Below, piece by piece: positions 53,403 to 63,834 of a stretch of DNA of 64,000 nucleotides (its first letter is position 1; each line of letters starts with the position of its first letter). The position numbers were made by a program, and so were the translations under genes. The DNA is from Lutibacter profundi (GTDB lineage Bacteria; Bacteroidota; Bacteroidia; Flavobacteriales; Flavobacteriaceae): NCBI RefSeq assembly GCF_001543325.1, contig NZ_CP013355.1:2902979-2966978 (forward strand), read 5' to 3'. The notes below the pieces were generated by a model. That model had not been told where the DNA came from. It was given only the letters and a program-made list of their open reading frames with translations, and did no database searches.

Positions 53403-53627
53403 TTATTTACGACTAAAAAAAGCATTCAAAAGAATACGAATCCCTAAAAAACCTATAATTATAGCTAAAATTGCAATAAATATTCCAAGAACAAGCCATA
53501 GATAATTATTTTCTTGTTTAAGTGTTTTAAAACCAATGGTAATTAAAACAGGAGCTATAAGAATCAATGGAAATGCAATTAATTCATATTTTAAACCTCG
53601 CATTAATTCTTTTCTGTCAGTTGCCAT
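53403..53627 (-). CDS. DUF6095-type small membrane protein
   Basis: A 74-residue protein with two helices (LIAFPLILIAPVLITIGF and YLWLVLGIFIAILAIIIGFLGIRIL) and a short basic N-terminus, typical of the flavobacterial DUF6095 family; family name from memory. It has its own -7 box and lies 2 bases upstream of the ATP-grasp gene. Function unknown. Confidence 0.72.
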   Translation of the reverse strand: MATDRKELMRGLKYELIAFPLILIAPVLITIGFKTLKQENNYLWLVLGIFIAILAIIIGFLGIRILLNAFFSRK

Positions 53628-53666
53628 TAATAATTATTTGTTTTAAATACATAAAGTTTGTTTTAG

Positions 53667-53674
53667 CAAAGTTA
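53667..53674 (-). promoter_or_regulatory. -7 box of the DUF6095/ATP-grasp unit
   Basis: TAACTTTG on the minus strand, 39 bases before the DUF6095 ATG. It lies after the isocitrate dehydrogenase terminator, so the pair is probably separate from that gene. No good TTG is seen at -33. Confidence 0.5.
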
Positions 53675-53720
53675 AAAATAAGTGATTTATTTTAGACTAG
53701 TATACTTTTCAAAAATAAAT

Positions 53721-53758
53721 ACAAAAAGCTTTAACATTTATTTGCTAAAGCTTTTTGT
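53721..53758 (-). terminator. Intrinsic terminator of the isocitrate dehydrogenase gene
   Basis: Perfect 13-bp stem ACAAAAAGCTTTA / TAAAGCTTTTTGT with a 12-base loop, starting 26 bases after the stop. On the minus strand it is followed by a T-rich stretch. Confidence 0.75.
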
Positions 53759-53784
53759 GTAAAATCTGATTTAGAGATTTTAGT

Positions 53785-56028
<2,244 letters not shown>

Positions 56029-56095
56029 TTAAAATTACAATTATCACTGTTATAACTAATTGTAACATTACTAAATTAATTGAATAAAAGTTGAA

Positions 56096-56103
56096 CAAAT
56101 ATA
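56096..56103 (-). promoter_or_regulatory. -7 box of icd
   Basis: TATATTTG on the minus strand, 82 bases before the icd start. It lies downstream of the terminator at 56200-56237, so icd has a separate promoter. No strong -33 TTG was found. Confidence 0.5.
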
Positions 56104-56199
56104 GTGAATAATGGTGGAAAAATTGATTGCGAAAACGTTATAAATAAGGCTAATTTTTTAGAGTTATATAAAAATAAAACACCTTAATTTAAGAAAAAC

Positions 56200-56237
56200 A
56201 AAAGCCATCATATTGATTTCTCAATATCATGGCTTTT
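56200..56237 (-). terminator. Bidirectional terminator ending the candidate non-coding RNA
   Basis: A 38-base hairpin: AAAAGCCAT, one C-C mismatch, ATATTGA, loop TTTC, then the complementary arm. The minus strand continues TTTTGTTTTTC. No known gene ends just before it, which implies a non-coding transcript from the right. Confidence 0.75.
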
Positions 56238-56657
56238 TGCTGAAACTATTTCTCTAATAAGTTTCCAGTAATACTTAATTGGTAGCTTTTAGTTATTCTA
56301 GTTAAAGTATAACACTATCAACCTTTCTACTGCATCTTGTTGCTATTCTTACAAATCACAACTTCTTATTTGATAAGTAGTTTCTTTTAAAATAAAACTC
56401 AAAACTTTGTTGTAACTTAAGAAAATTACTCGCTTTAAAATTTTATTTTAAAATTTGTCTTTAAAATCATGTGTTTCCAGTTATTCATGCTAAATACTTG
56501 GGCACATTACTAATTAAAGTTTGATTTTAAAAACGATGTTCAAGAACATTTTAGAACTTGCGTTGAGCTTCTAAATTCAACTTTAAAATTTGCACTTTAA
56601 GGTTTTACTCTATAACTCTTTCACTAATTCTTGTGTAAATTAAGTACAGAAAAAACA
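56200..56657 (-). ncRNA. Candidate non-coding RNA of about 460 nt
   Basis: Inferred from a promoter (TTG at 56690-56692, 18 bases, TAAATTTG at 56664-56671), no long reading frame, and a strong terminator at 56200-56237. Along the minus strand there are several short hairpins: GTTGA / TCAAC, ATGTTC / GAACAT (2-base loop) and a 9-bp stem at 56360-56382. None of the standard housekeeping RNA motifs was recognised. It is unknown whether the RNA is conserved; a long 5' or 3' extension is also possible. Confidence 0.35.
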
Positions 56658-56663
56658 ATTTTC

Positions 56664-56692
56664 CAAATTTATAACTATTTAGTTTTTAACAA
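56664..56692 (-). promoter_or_regulatory. Consensus promoter in the icd-rplS gap
   Basis: Minus strand TTG (56690-56692), 18 bases, TAAATTTG (56664-56671), a full match to the Bacteroidetes consensus. It lies downstream of the rplS terminator and so would drive a new transcript into the gap. Confidence 0.6.
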
Positions 56693-56730
56693 GATATAAA
56701 CTTCACTTATAAACATTTGTTAATAATTAA

Positions 56731-56762
56731 AAAACCCGTACTGAATTTTCAGTACGGGTTTT
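56731..56762 (-). terminator. Terminator of rplS
   Basis: Perfect 14-bp stem AAAACCCGTACTGA / TCAGTACGGGTTTT with a 4-base loop, 22 bases after the L19 stop. The minus strand continues with a T/A-rich tail. Confidence 0.85.
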
Positions 56763-56784
56763 AATAATTTTATTTGAGATTAAA

Positions 56785-57138
56785 TTAACCTCTTCTCTTT
56801 TCTGTAATTCTAGCTTTTTTACCAGTTAATCCTCTAAAGTAAAAGATACGTGCTCTACGAACTTTACCATGTTTGTTAACTTCAATTTTTTGAATAGCAG
56901 GTAAGTTTATTGGAAAAATACGTTCTACACCAACAGTTCCTGACATTTTTCTAATGGTGAATGTTTCAGAAGATCCACTACCTCTGCGTTGTATTACAGT
57001 TCCTCTAAAAAACTGTGTACGTGTTTTTTCACCTTCTCTAATTTCATAATATACTGTAATTGTATCTCCAGCTTGAAATTGAGGAAATTCTTTTCTAGTT
57101 ACAAATTCGTCTTGTACAAACTTTACTAAGTTCTCCAT
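56785..57138 (-). CDS. rplS: 50S ribosomal protein L19 (bL19)
   Basis: A 117-residue bL19: MENLVKFVQDEFVTRKEFPQF, FRGTVIQRRGSGSSETFTIRK, and the C-terminal GKVRRARIFYFRGLTGKKARI. It sits at the 30S-50S interface. The ATG at 57138 gives the family length; an ATG at 57174 would add 12 residues not seen in L19. It follows trmD, as in many bacteria, but has its own promoter within the end of trmD and a leader of about 65 nt. Confidence 0.95.
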   Translation of the reverse strand: MENLVKFVQDEFVTRKEFPQFQAGDTITVYYEIREGEKTRTQFFRGTVIQRRGSGSSETFTIRKMSGTVGVERIFPINLPAIQKIEVNKHGKVRRARIFYFRGLTGKKARITEKRRG

Positions 57139-57208
57139 TGTTAAATTTTTAATGGGTTTTTCAATAACCAACATTCACGATTTTCGTCAGAGGTTAATTT
57201 TGAGTGTG

Positions 57209-57238
57209 CAAATTTAAGAAAAAAGATTAGTCTTCCAA
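57209..57238 (-). promoter_or_regulatory. Consensus promoter of rplS, overlapping the trmD 3' end
   Basis: Minus strand TTG (57236-57238), 19 bases, TAAATTTG (57209-57216), a full match. The -33 lies within trmD. The predicted leader (about 57203-57139) can form small stems (ACGA / TCGT; GGTT / AACC), possibly an L19 feedback site. Confidence 0.6.
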
Positions 57239-57904
57239 CAAATCGGGTCTTATTTTTTTTGTTCTTTTTATAGCCTGTTCTGTTCTCCATGCTTCAATTT
57301 TGGGAAAGTTGCCAGATAAAAGTACTTTAGGAACCTTTTTTTTTTTGTATTCTGATGGTCTTGTGTAAACAGGTGGTGATAATAAATTATCTTGAAACGA
57401 ATCGGTCAAAGCTGAAGTTTCATCACCTAAAACACCCGGTATTAACCTTATAATAGTATCACATAGTACAGCAGCTCCTAATTCTCCACCACTTAAAACA
57501 TAATCTCCTATTGAAATTTCTTTGGTAATAAATAGTTCTCTAACACGTTGATCTACACCTTTGTAGTGCCCACAAAGAATAATGATGTTTGTATGAAGTG
57601 ATAGCGTATTTGCCGTTTGTTGATTTAAAGTAGGTGCATCAGGAGTCATATAAATAATTTCATCGTAATTTCTCTCTGATTTTAACTTTGAAATACACGA
57701 GTCTATTGGTTCAATCATTAAAACCATTCCAGCGCCTCCACCGTATTGGTAGTCGTCAATTTTACCGTAATTATTTAAAGCATAAGTTCTTAAATCATGA
57801 AAAAAAACTTCTACAAGGTTTTTATCAATGGCACGTTTTATTATAGAAAATTCAAACGGACTTCTAATTAATTCGGGAGAAACAGTTATAATATCAATTC
57901 GCAT
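57227..57904 (-). CDS. trmD: tRNA (guanine-37-N1)-methyltransferase
   Basis: A 225-residue SPOUT methyltransferase: [52 protein letters not shown], and the knot [19 protein letters not shown]-terminal [22 protein letters not shown]. It makes m1G37 in tRNAs, preventing +1 frameshifts. Located 19 bases after the DEAD helicase gene and upstream of rplS. Confidence 0.96.
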   Translation of the reverse strand: MRIDIITVSPELIRSPFEFSIIKRAIDKNLVEVFFHDLRTYALNNYGKIDDYQYGGGAGMVLMIEPIDSCISKLKSERNYDEIIYMTPDAPTLNQQTANTLSLHTNIIILCGHYKGVDQRVRELFITKEISIGDYVLSGGELGAAVLCDTIIRLIPGVLGDETSALTDSFQDNLLSPPVYTRPSEYKKKKVPKVLLSGNFPKIEAWRTEQAIKRTKKIRPDLLED

Positions 57905-57923
57905 ACTGCAAAGTTAATTGTTG

Positions 57924-59234
57924 TTATTTTAAAATACTAATTCGAACTTTTTTCTTTTTTAGCTTGCTATTGTTTATTTTAGAAATGAGCGTTTTTAAAT
58001 TTGAATTTTTAACGCCTACATAAGCACAATCTTGTTTTAATTCAATAATACCTAATTCTTCTTTTTTAATATTTCCTTGTTTGAAAAATAAACCGGCAAT
58101 ATCTCCTTTTGAAATTTTATCTTTTCTACCTCCAGAAATGTGAAGTGTTATCCAATTGCTGTTTGTTAGTTTTTTTGTTGATTCTATTTTAATTTCTTCA
58201 GAATTTTTAATAAAAACAGGGAGTTTTTCATTTGTCCATTTTAAAATATAAGCAGTTCCATTGTTGTGCATACGAGCTGTTCTTCCATTTCTATGAATAA
58301 ATTCATCTGGTCTTGTAGGTAATTCATAATGAATAATATAATCTATTTCAGGGATGTCAATTCCACGAGCAGCTAAGTCTGTAGCAACTAGCACTTTATA
58401 AGTTTCGTTTCTAAATTTAATCAATGTGCGTTCTCTATCAATTTGTTCTAAATCACCATAAAAACAACCGTGATTTATGTTGTTTTTATGCAGGAAATCA
58501 CTAACAACTTGAATACTTGTTTTTAAGTTGCAAAATATAATTCCACTGCCTTTACTATTAACTCCTAGTAATTTCCCTAAGGAATCTAATTTGTTTTCTT
58601 GCAGTGAAACAATAGTTTGAATTTTTAGGTTTGTTTCTTTTTTGCCTAAATAATTTAGTCTTTTCGGGTTTTTAAGTTCTACAAAAGATGGAATTTTTAC
58701 TTTTTGAGTTGCTGAGGTTAGTATTTTTTTCTGAACAGTTAGATTATTTAAAATATCTTTCATTTCATCTTCAAAACCAACCTCTAACGATTTGTCAAAT
58801 TCATCCAATACCAATGTTTTTATTTGTTGAACGTCAATTGTTTCTCTGTTTATATGATCTGAAATTCTTCCGGGTGTACCAATAAGAATGGTTGGAGGGT
58901 GCTTTAATTCTATTTTATCTTTAGAACCAGATCTTCCACCATAAACTGCAGTGGCTTTATAGCCACTTCCCATTTCTCTAATAACTTGTTCTATTTGAAT
59001 AGCAAGTTCTCTTGAAGGGACAAGAATTAAAATTTGTATGTTTTTAATTTTCGGATTAATATTGGCAATTATTGGTAGTAAAAAAGCCAATGTTTTACCT
59101 GTTCCTGTAGGTGATAATAAAATGACTTCAGAATTAGAAGAAATTGCTTTTTGAGCATCTTCTTGCATTTGATTTAACTTTTCAATACCTAATTTAGTTA
59201 GAATTTCTTGCTCACTTTTTTTGTTTATTGCCAT
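57924..59234 (-). CDS. DEAD-box-family RNA helicase, DbpA-like, with DEFD motif
   Basis: A 436-residue helicase. Motifs: Q motif region (LNQMQEDAQKA), SPTGTGKT (I), VPSRELAIQ (Ia), VLDEFDKS (II, here DEFD instead of DEAD), TSAT (III) and HRNGRTAR (VI). A C-terminal RNA-binding domain (about 365-436; GRKDKISKGDIAGLFF...) resembles that of DbpA, which binds 23S rRNA helix 92. It probably remodels RNA in ribosome assembly. Neighbours trmD and rplS fit a translation role. Confidence 0.9.
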   Translation of the reverse strand: MAINKKSEQEILTKLGIEKLNQMQEDAQKAISSNSEVILLSPTGTGKTLAFLLPIIANINPKIKNIQILILVPSRELAIQIEQVIREMGSGYKATAVYGGRSGSKDKIELKHPPTILIGTPGRISDHINRETIDVQQIKTLVLDEFDKSLEVGFEDEMKDILNNLTVQKKILTSATQKVKIPSFVELKNPKRLNYLGKKETNLKIQTIVSLQENKLDSLGKLLGVNSKGSGIIFCNLKTSIQVVSDFLHKNNINHGCFYGDLEQIDRERTLIKFRNETYKVLVATDLAARGIDIPEIDYIIHYELPTRPDEFIHRNGRTARMHNNGTAYILKWTNEKLPVFIKNSEEIKIESTKKLTNSNWITLHISGGRKDKISKGDIAGLFFKQGNIKKEELGIIELKQDCAYVGVKNSNLKTLISKINNSKLKKKKVRISILK

Positions 59235-59271
59235 TTGGCAAAGATATCTTAAATAAATCGAATTTTGTTTT

Positions 59272-60120
59272 TTAAATTATAGTTGCTTTTAACATTCGAT
59301 GAACGCCAAAAATATCTTTTTTTAGTTTTATGTTTTTAAATTCTTTTGATTTTAGAAGGCTTACTGTTTCTTTTCCTAGATATTGATTAATTTCAAAATA
59401 GATGCTGCCATTTTGCTTGAGGTTTGCCACTGCAAAATCAGCAATTTTATTGTAAAACAGTAGTGGATTTTCATTTTTTACAAATAAGGCGAGGTGAGGT
59501 TCATTAGCCAATACATTTTTTTGCATCTGTTCTTTTTCGAGTTCACGTACGTAAGGAGGATTGCTGATAATGATATCAAATTTTTTGTTTGGTTTAGTAA
59601 AGTTTAAAATATCAGCTTCAATAAATTCAATATTCACATTATTGAGTTTGGCATTTTCTTTAGCTATTTTCAATGCTTTTGAAGAAATATCTAATGCATA
59701 AACTTTGGTATTTGGAATATTTTTGGCTATTGAAATGGCAATACAGCCACTACCAGTTCCAATATCTAAAATGTTAATATTGTCTATATGTTTAGTATCA
59801 TTTAAAACCCAGTTTACCAGTTCTTCTGTTTCTGGTCTTGGGATAAGCACATTTTTACTTACTTTAAATGTGAGCCCATAAAATGCTGTTTCACCAATTA
59901 TATATTGAATAGGAATACTTTTTTTTAAACTAGATAATGCTTTTTGAAGAAAATATAGATGAGTTTTGGAAATTTCTACAGCCGGATTTAATGCAATTTC
60001 AACACGACTTAATTTTAATGTATGTTCAATTAAAATATTAAAAAAAGATTGAATCTCTGTTTTAGGAAAACTAGTAGATAATTCAGAAAAAAAATATTTT
60101 TTAAAAGAAAAAAGGTTCAT
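59272..60120 (-). CDS. prmC: Release factor glutamine N5-methyltransferase
   Basis: A 282-residue PrmC (HemK): N-terminal helical RF-binding domain, then ILDIGTGSGCIAIS (SAM loop) and the catalytic SNPPYVRELEKEQM (NPPY). It methylates the Gln of the GGQ motif in RF1 and RF2, raising termination efficiency. Its ATG overlaps the stop of the GNAT gene by one base. Confidence 0.94.
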   Translation of the reverse strand: MNLFSFKKYFFSELSTSFPKTEIQSFFNILIEHTLKLSRVEIALNPAVEISKTHLYFLQKALSSLKKSIPIQYIIGETAFYGLTFKVSKNVLIPRPETEELVNWVLNDTKHIDNINILDIGTGSGCIAISIAKNIPNTKVYALDISSKALKIAKENAKLNNVNIEFIEADILNFTKPNKKFDIIISNPPYVRELEKEQMQKNVLANEPHLALFVKNENPLLFYNKIADFAVANLKQNGSIYFEINQYLGKETVSLLKSKEFKNIKLKKDIFGVHRMLKATII

Positions 60121-60611
60121 TATAAATCTTTAAGCATCCATAAATTGCACGAATAATGTCCAGTATCACCCATTCTTGCATCTAAATCTTTAAATCCAAC
60201 TTTCTTGTAAAGCTTTCTAGCATCTTCCATGTAAGGCAGTGTTTCTAAATAACATTTTTCAAAGCCAAATTCTTTAGCTTTTTGTAAGCAAAGTTCAATC
60301 AATACTTTCCCCAATCCAATTCCTCTTGCTTCGGGTAAAAAATACATTTTTTGAAGCTCACAAACATTGCCATTGTAGTTGTCTAGTTTTTTAATACCTG
60401 CGCCTCCATAAATTTTGTGGTCTTTTTCAATGATATAATAAACGGCATTATTAATATTATACGTTTCAAAAAGGGTATCTAATAATTTATCTGCATAGGC
60501 AGTACCAACTTTAGGAACTCCAAATTCAATTAAAATATCTCGAATAGTTTTGGCAATTTTAGGATTGTCTTCTTGTTTAATTTCTCTTATGGTAAAGTTA
60601 TTATGAGTCAT
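60120..60611 (-). CDS. GNAT-family N-acetyltransferase
   Basis: A 163-residue single-domain GNAT: IREIKQEDNPKIAKTIRDIL at the start, YGGAGIKKLDNYNGNVCELQKMYFLPEARGIGLGKVLIE (acetyl-CoA P-loop R-G-I-G-L-G) and YLETLPYMEDARKLYKKVGF. The acceptor is unknown. It is divergent from ribD with only 22 bases between start codons, so its promoter must lie within the ribD coding region or its mRNA must have a very short leader. It is coupled to prmC by a one-base overlap. Confidence 0.85.
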   Translation of the reverse strand: MTHNNFTIREIKQEDNPKIAKTIRDILIEFGVPKVGTAYADKLLDTLFETYNINNAVYYIIEKDHKIYGGAGIKKLDNYNGNVCELQKMYFLPEARGIGLGKVLIELCLQKAKEFGFEKCYLETLPYMEDARKLYKKVGFKDLDARMGDTGHYSCNLWMLKDL

Positions 60612-60633
60612 TTTAATATACTATTTTTACGGT

Positions 60634-61683
60634 GTGAATATACACGAAAAATATATAAATCGTTGCATTGAATTAGCAAAAAATGGGCTAGGGGCTACTT
60701 ATCCAAATCCTATGGTGGGAAGTGTAGTTGTATTAAATGATACTATTATTGGAGAAGGGTGGCACAGAAAAGCCGGCGAATCTCATGCAGAGGTAAATGC
60801 CATTAATTCGGTGAATGACAAAACGCTTTTGAAAGAGGCAACAATTTATGTGAATCTAGAACCATGCTCACATTATGGTAAAACGCCTCCCTGTGCAAAT
60901 TTAATTGTTGAAAAAGGAATTAAAAATGTTGTTATTGGAAGTATAGATACAAACAGCAAGGTTAAAGGAAAAGGAGTTGAGCACTTAAAAAAACACGGGT
61001 GTAATGTTATTGTTGGAGTTTTAGAAAATGAATGTAAAAATTTAAATAAGCGATTTTTTACGTTTCACAATAAAAAAAGACCTTTTATAATTTTAAAATG
61101 GGCTGAAACAGTTGATGGTTTTTTTGATAAACTAAGAAATGAGGCAGATGAAAATTCACCAAATTGGATTTCTAATCAATATTCACAACAATTGTCACAT
61201 AAAATGCGAGCTGAAAATGAGTCGATTTTAGTTGGTACTACAACTGCTTTAAATGATAACCCAAATTTAAATGTTAGGAATTGGAGTGGTCAAAATCCAG
61301 TGAAGATTGTTATAGATAAAACTTTAAAAATACCATTAAATTATAATTTGTTTAAAGGAAGTTCTAAAATTATTGTTTTTACTGAAGAATATTTTGAGAA
61401 AAGGGTTGCTAAGAATATGTTTTTCGAAAAAATTGATTTCTCAAAAAATATTCCAAAACAAATTTGTGATGTATTGTATAGGCTCGAAATTCAAGCGGTA
61501 ATTATTGAAGGAGGAGCAAAAACATTGCAAAGTTTTATTGATGAAAATTTATGGGATGAGGCTTTTGTTTTTATGGGCAATGTTTTATTTCATAATGGAT
61601 TGAAAGCGCCAAAACTAAAAAAAACACCAATTAGAATTGAAAAAGTTTTAACAGATACCTTAAAAATTTATAGCAATAAATAA
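60634..61683 (+). CDS. ribD: Riboflavin biosynthesis deaminase/reductase RibD
   Basis: A 349-residue bifunctional enzyme. The deaminase domain has the zinc site HAEVNAI and EPCSHYGKTPPCANL; the reductase domain starts about residue 150 (RPFIILKWAETVDGF) with ESILVGTTTALNDNPNLNVR and IIEGGAKTLQSFID. It performs steps two and three of riboflavin synthesis. Start is a GTG (60634), which matches the family N-terminus (NIHEKYINRCIELAKNGLG). Other rib genes are elsewhere. It ends one base before the convergent peptidase gene. Confidence 0.94.
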   Translation: MNIHEKYINRCIELAKNGLGATYPNPMVGSVVVLNDTIIGEGWHRKAGESHAEVNAINSVNDKTLLKEATIYVNLEPCSHYGKTPPCANLIVEKGIKNVVIGSIDTNSKVKGKGVEHLKKHGCNVIVGVLENECKNLNKRFFTFHNKKRPFIILKWAETVDGFFDKLRNEADENSPNWISNQYSQQLSHKMRAENESILVGTTTALNDNPNLNVRNWSGQNPVKIVIDKTLKIPLNYNLFKGSSKIIVFTEEYFEKRVAKNMFFEKIDFSKNIPKQICDVLYRLEIQAVIIEGGAKTLQSFIDENLWDEAFVFMGNVLFHNGLKAPKLKKTPIRIEKVLTDTLKIYSNK

Positions 61684-61684
61684 G

Positions 61685-62734
61685 TTAATTAGTTTGTTCA
61701 AACATTGCTACTTTACTCTCTCCAGTTGATTTTTTATAACCTCTAAACATGCCTGTAGAGTTAAAATCCCAGTAAACATCACCGTTTTTATCAATTAAAA
61801 TCATTCCTCCTTCACCACCAAGCTCACCTATTTTTTTAAATAAGACAGTGTGTAAAGCTTCTTTTGGAGATAGATTTTTATATTGAATTAAACTTGAAAC
61901 ATCATGTGAAGCCACAGTTCTAATAAAATATTCTCCTGTACCAGTTGCAGAAATTCCACAAGTTAGATTGTTGGCATAAGTTCCAGCTCCAATTAGAGGA
62001 ACGTCACCAATTCTACCAAATTTTTTATTGGTCATACCTCCAGTAGAAGTTCCAGCAGCAATATTTCCATTTTTATCAATTGCAACAGCTCCAACAGTAC
62101 CAAATTTATGATCATCAATTAATTCATTCTTGATTAAAAAAGCAGTATGATCTAATTGTGTTTTTTCTTTTCCTTGAATTTTTCTTAATTGATTTAACCT
62201 TTTTTGAGTAAAGAAATAACTACTATCAACCATTTCAATTCCGTACTTTTTAGCCATAATTTCGGCTCCTTTCCCTGAAAGTAATACATGTTTAGAACTG
62301 TCCATAACAATTCGAGCAGCTAAAATTGGGTTTTTAATGTGATTTACACCTGCAACTGCTCCAGCATTTAAAGTTTTACCATCCATAATTGCTGCATCCA
62401 TTTCTTGGTTTCCTTCACTATTATATACCGCACCTTTTCCTGCATTAAACAAAGGGGAATTCTCCATAACATTAATAGCCGCTTCAACAGCATTTAATGA
62501 AATACCTCCATTTTCTAAAACTTTATATCCAGCATCTAATGCTTCATGTAGTTTTTGAGTATAAGCTTCTTGTTGCTCTTTAGTAAAGTATTCTCTTTTA
62601 ATTCCACCGGCACCACCATGTATAACTATTGCAAAGGAGTTTGGCTTACGTTTAATGGTTTCTTTTTTTACGGTAGTATTATCGCAAGATATTATAAATA
62701 GAATTATTAAAAAGAGAGATACTATTTTTTTCAT
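61685..62734 (-). CDS. Exported isoaspartyl peptidase / L-asparaginase (Ntn hydrolase), lipoprotein
   Basis: A 349-residue plant-type asparaginase: FAIVIHGGAGGIKREYF, LFNAGKGAVYNSEGNQEMDAAIMDG, and the self-cleavage/nucleophile site FGTVGAVAIDKNGN (Thr at the new N-terminus). GAGTYAN and SATGTGEYFIR form the substrate pocket. The N-terminus MKKIVSLFLIILFIISCDN is a lipoprotein signal (lipobox IISC). It cleaves isoaspartyl dipeptides in the periplasm. It has a -7 box 19 bases upstream. Confidence 0.93.
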   Translation of the reverse strand: MKKIVSLFLIILFIISCDNTTVKKETIKRKPNSFAIVIHGGAGGIKREYFTKEQQEAYTQKLHEALDAGYKVLENGGISLNAVEAAINVMENSPLFNAGKGAVYNSEGNQEMDAAIMDGKTLNAGAVAGVNHIKNPILAARIVMDSSKHVLLSGKGAEIMAKKYGIEMVDSSYFFTQKRLNQLRKIQGKEKTQLDHTAFLIKNELIDDHKFGTVGAVAIDKNGNIAAGTSTGGMTNKKFGRIGDVPLIGAGTYANNLTCGISATGTGEYFIRTVASHDVSSLIQYKNLSPKEALHTVLFKKIGELGGEGGMILIDKNGDVYWDFNSTGMFRGYKKSTGESKVAMFEQTN

Positions 62735-62753
62735 AATTATTCGTTTTGTGGTT

Positions 62754-62761
62754 CAAATATA
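62754..62761 (-). promoter_or_regulatory. -7 box of the isoaspartyl peptidase gene
   Basis: TATATTTG on the minus strand, 19 bases before the ATG at 62734. No -33 TTG recognised. Confidence 0.5.
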
Positions 62762-62797
62762 ATCTTTTGAAATGGAATTTTAGTATTTTCATTTTGA

Positions 62798-62805
62798 TAT
62801 ATTTG
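62798..62805 (+). promoter_or_regulatory. -7 box of yigZ
   Basis: TATATTTG, 14 bases before the ATG at 62820. It overlaps the possible GTG start at 62805, which argues for the ATG. Confidence 0.5.
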
Positions 62806-62819
62806 TGAGTGAAATTTTT

Positions 62820-63437
62820 ATGACTGAAAAAAAAGATACATATAAAACAATTGAAATAGCTCACGGAGATGTGCAGTTTAAAGATAAAGGAAGTAAATTT
62901 ATAGGTTATGTTTTTCCAATTTCTAATGAAAATGAAGTTAAAACTTATATTGAAGGTTTAAAAAAGAAGCATCATGCTGCGAGGCACTGGTGTTATGCCT
63001 GGCAATTAGGAATTGAAGAAGTTAGATATAGAGTTAATGATGATGGAGAGCCTAATAATACTGCTGGTCAGCCTATTTACGGGCAAATTATAGCTAATGA
63101 TATTACCAATGTATTAATTGTTGTTGTTCGTTATTTTGGAGGAACAAAATTAGGTGTTGGCGGACTAATAAATGCGTATAAAACTACAGCTAAATTACTG
63201 TTAGTAGAATCTAAAATAGTAGAAAAAACTATAGATGTTTTTTTTCAGGTAATTTTCGAATATAAAGACATGAATAAGGTAATGAGAATTATTAAAGAAA
63301 ATAATGTGAAAATTTTGGAACAAAAAATGGAGTTAAATTGTGATTTTTTAATAGCTGTACGTAAAAATAATGCTCCTAACGTTGAAAAGCAGTACTTAGA
63401 GTTACGTTGTTTGGAAATTAAAAGAATTCTGCCTTAA
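62820..63437 (+). CDS. yigZ: IMPACT/YigZ-family protein
   Basis: A 205-residue two-domain protein. The N-terminal UPF0029 domain contains FKDKGSKFIGYVFPI, KKKHHAARHWCYAWQLG and DDGEPNNTAGQPIYGQI, with VVVRYFGGTKLGVGGLINAYKTTA. The C-terminal ferredoxin-like domain follows. Eukaryotic IMPACT binds Gcn1; bacterial members may bind ribosomes or nucleotides, but no firm role is known. The end overlaps the convergent thioesterase gene by 20 bases. Confidence 0.9.
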   Translation: MTEKKDTYKTIEIAHGDVQFKDKGSKFIGYVFPISNENEVKTYIEGLKKKHHAARHWCYAWQLGIEEVRYRVNDDGEPNNTAGQPIYGQIIANDITNVLIVVVRYFGGTKLGVGGLINAYKTTAKLLLVESKIVEKTIDVFFQVIFEYKDMNKVMRIIKENNVKILEQKMELNCDFLIAVRKNNAPNVEKQYLELRCLEIKRILP

Positions 63438-63834
63438 CTTCATTTAATTTTTTCATGAGATACTCAGGAGCCCTAGTAGGTTTTTTTGTTTGTGAATTTA
63501 TAAAGGCCAATGTGGCATTTGCTTTTGTTAAAAGCTCATTATTTTCATTGTAAATCTCAAATTCAAATTTTATTTTAACCAAAGGTTTATTTACTAATGT
63601 TGTTTTAAGGGTAAGTAAATCATCGTATTTAGCCGGCTTTATGTAGTTTGTATTTAGGCTAATTACAGGTAGCATAATACCTGTTTCTTCCATTTTTTTG
63701 TATGAAATACCTAACTTGCGAAGCCATTCAATACGTCCCATTTCAAAATATTGAGCATAATTACCATGATATGCATAGCTCATTTGATCAGTTTCTCCAT
63801 ATCGTACCCTAAATTGAATTATATTTGAAATCAT
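63418..63834 (-). CDS. Acyl-CoA thioesterase, YbgC/hot-dog family
   Basis: A 138-residue hot-dog fold protein: FRVRYGETDQMSYAYHGNYAQYFEMGRIEWL, containing the YbgC/4-hydroxybenzoyl-CoA thioesterase signature with the catalytic Asp and a following His. It hydrolyses acyl-CoA thioesters; YbgC is linked to the Tol-Pal system in proteobacteria, but no tol genes are here. No exact promoter box was seen in the 166 bases to the window end. That stretch holds only a small GGG/CCC hairpin (about 63943-63957). Confidence 0.88.
   Translation of the reverse strand: MISNIIQFRVRYGETDQMSYAYHGNYAQYFEMGRIEWLRKLGISYKKMEETGIMLPVISLNTNYIKPAKYDDLLTLKTTLVNKPLVKIKFEFEIYNENNELLTKANATLAFINSQTKKPTRAPEYLMKKLNEVKAEFF

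Noticed and set aside
56200..56700. tmRNA, RNase P RNA or SRP RNA in the icd-rplS gap
   Set aside because: I looked for the ALAA-ending tag frame, the GAGGAAAGTCC segment and the GGAAG/AGCAG pair and found none on either strand.
57139..57174. ATG at 57174 for L19
   Set aside because: It adds 12 residues not found in the family; the ATG at 57138 gives the standard 117-residue protein.
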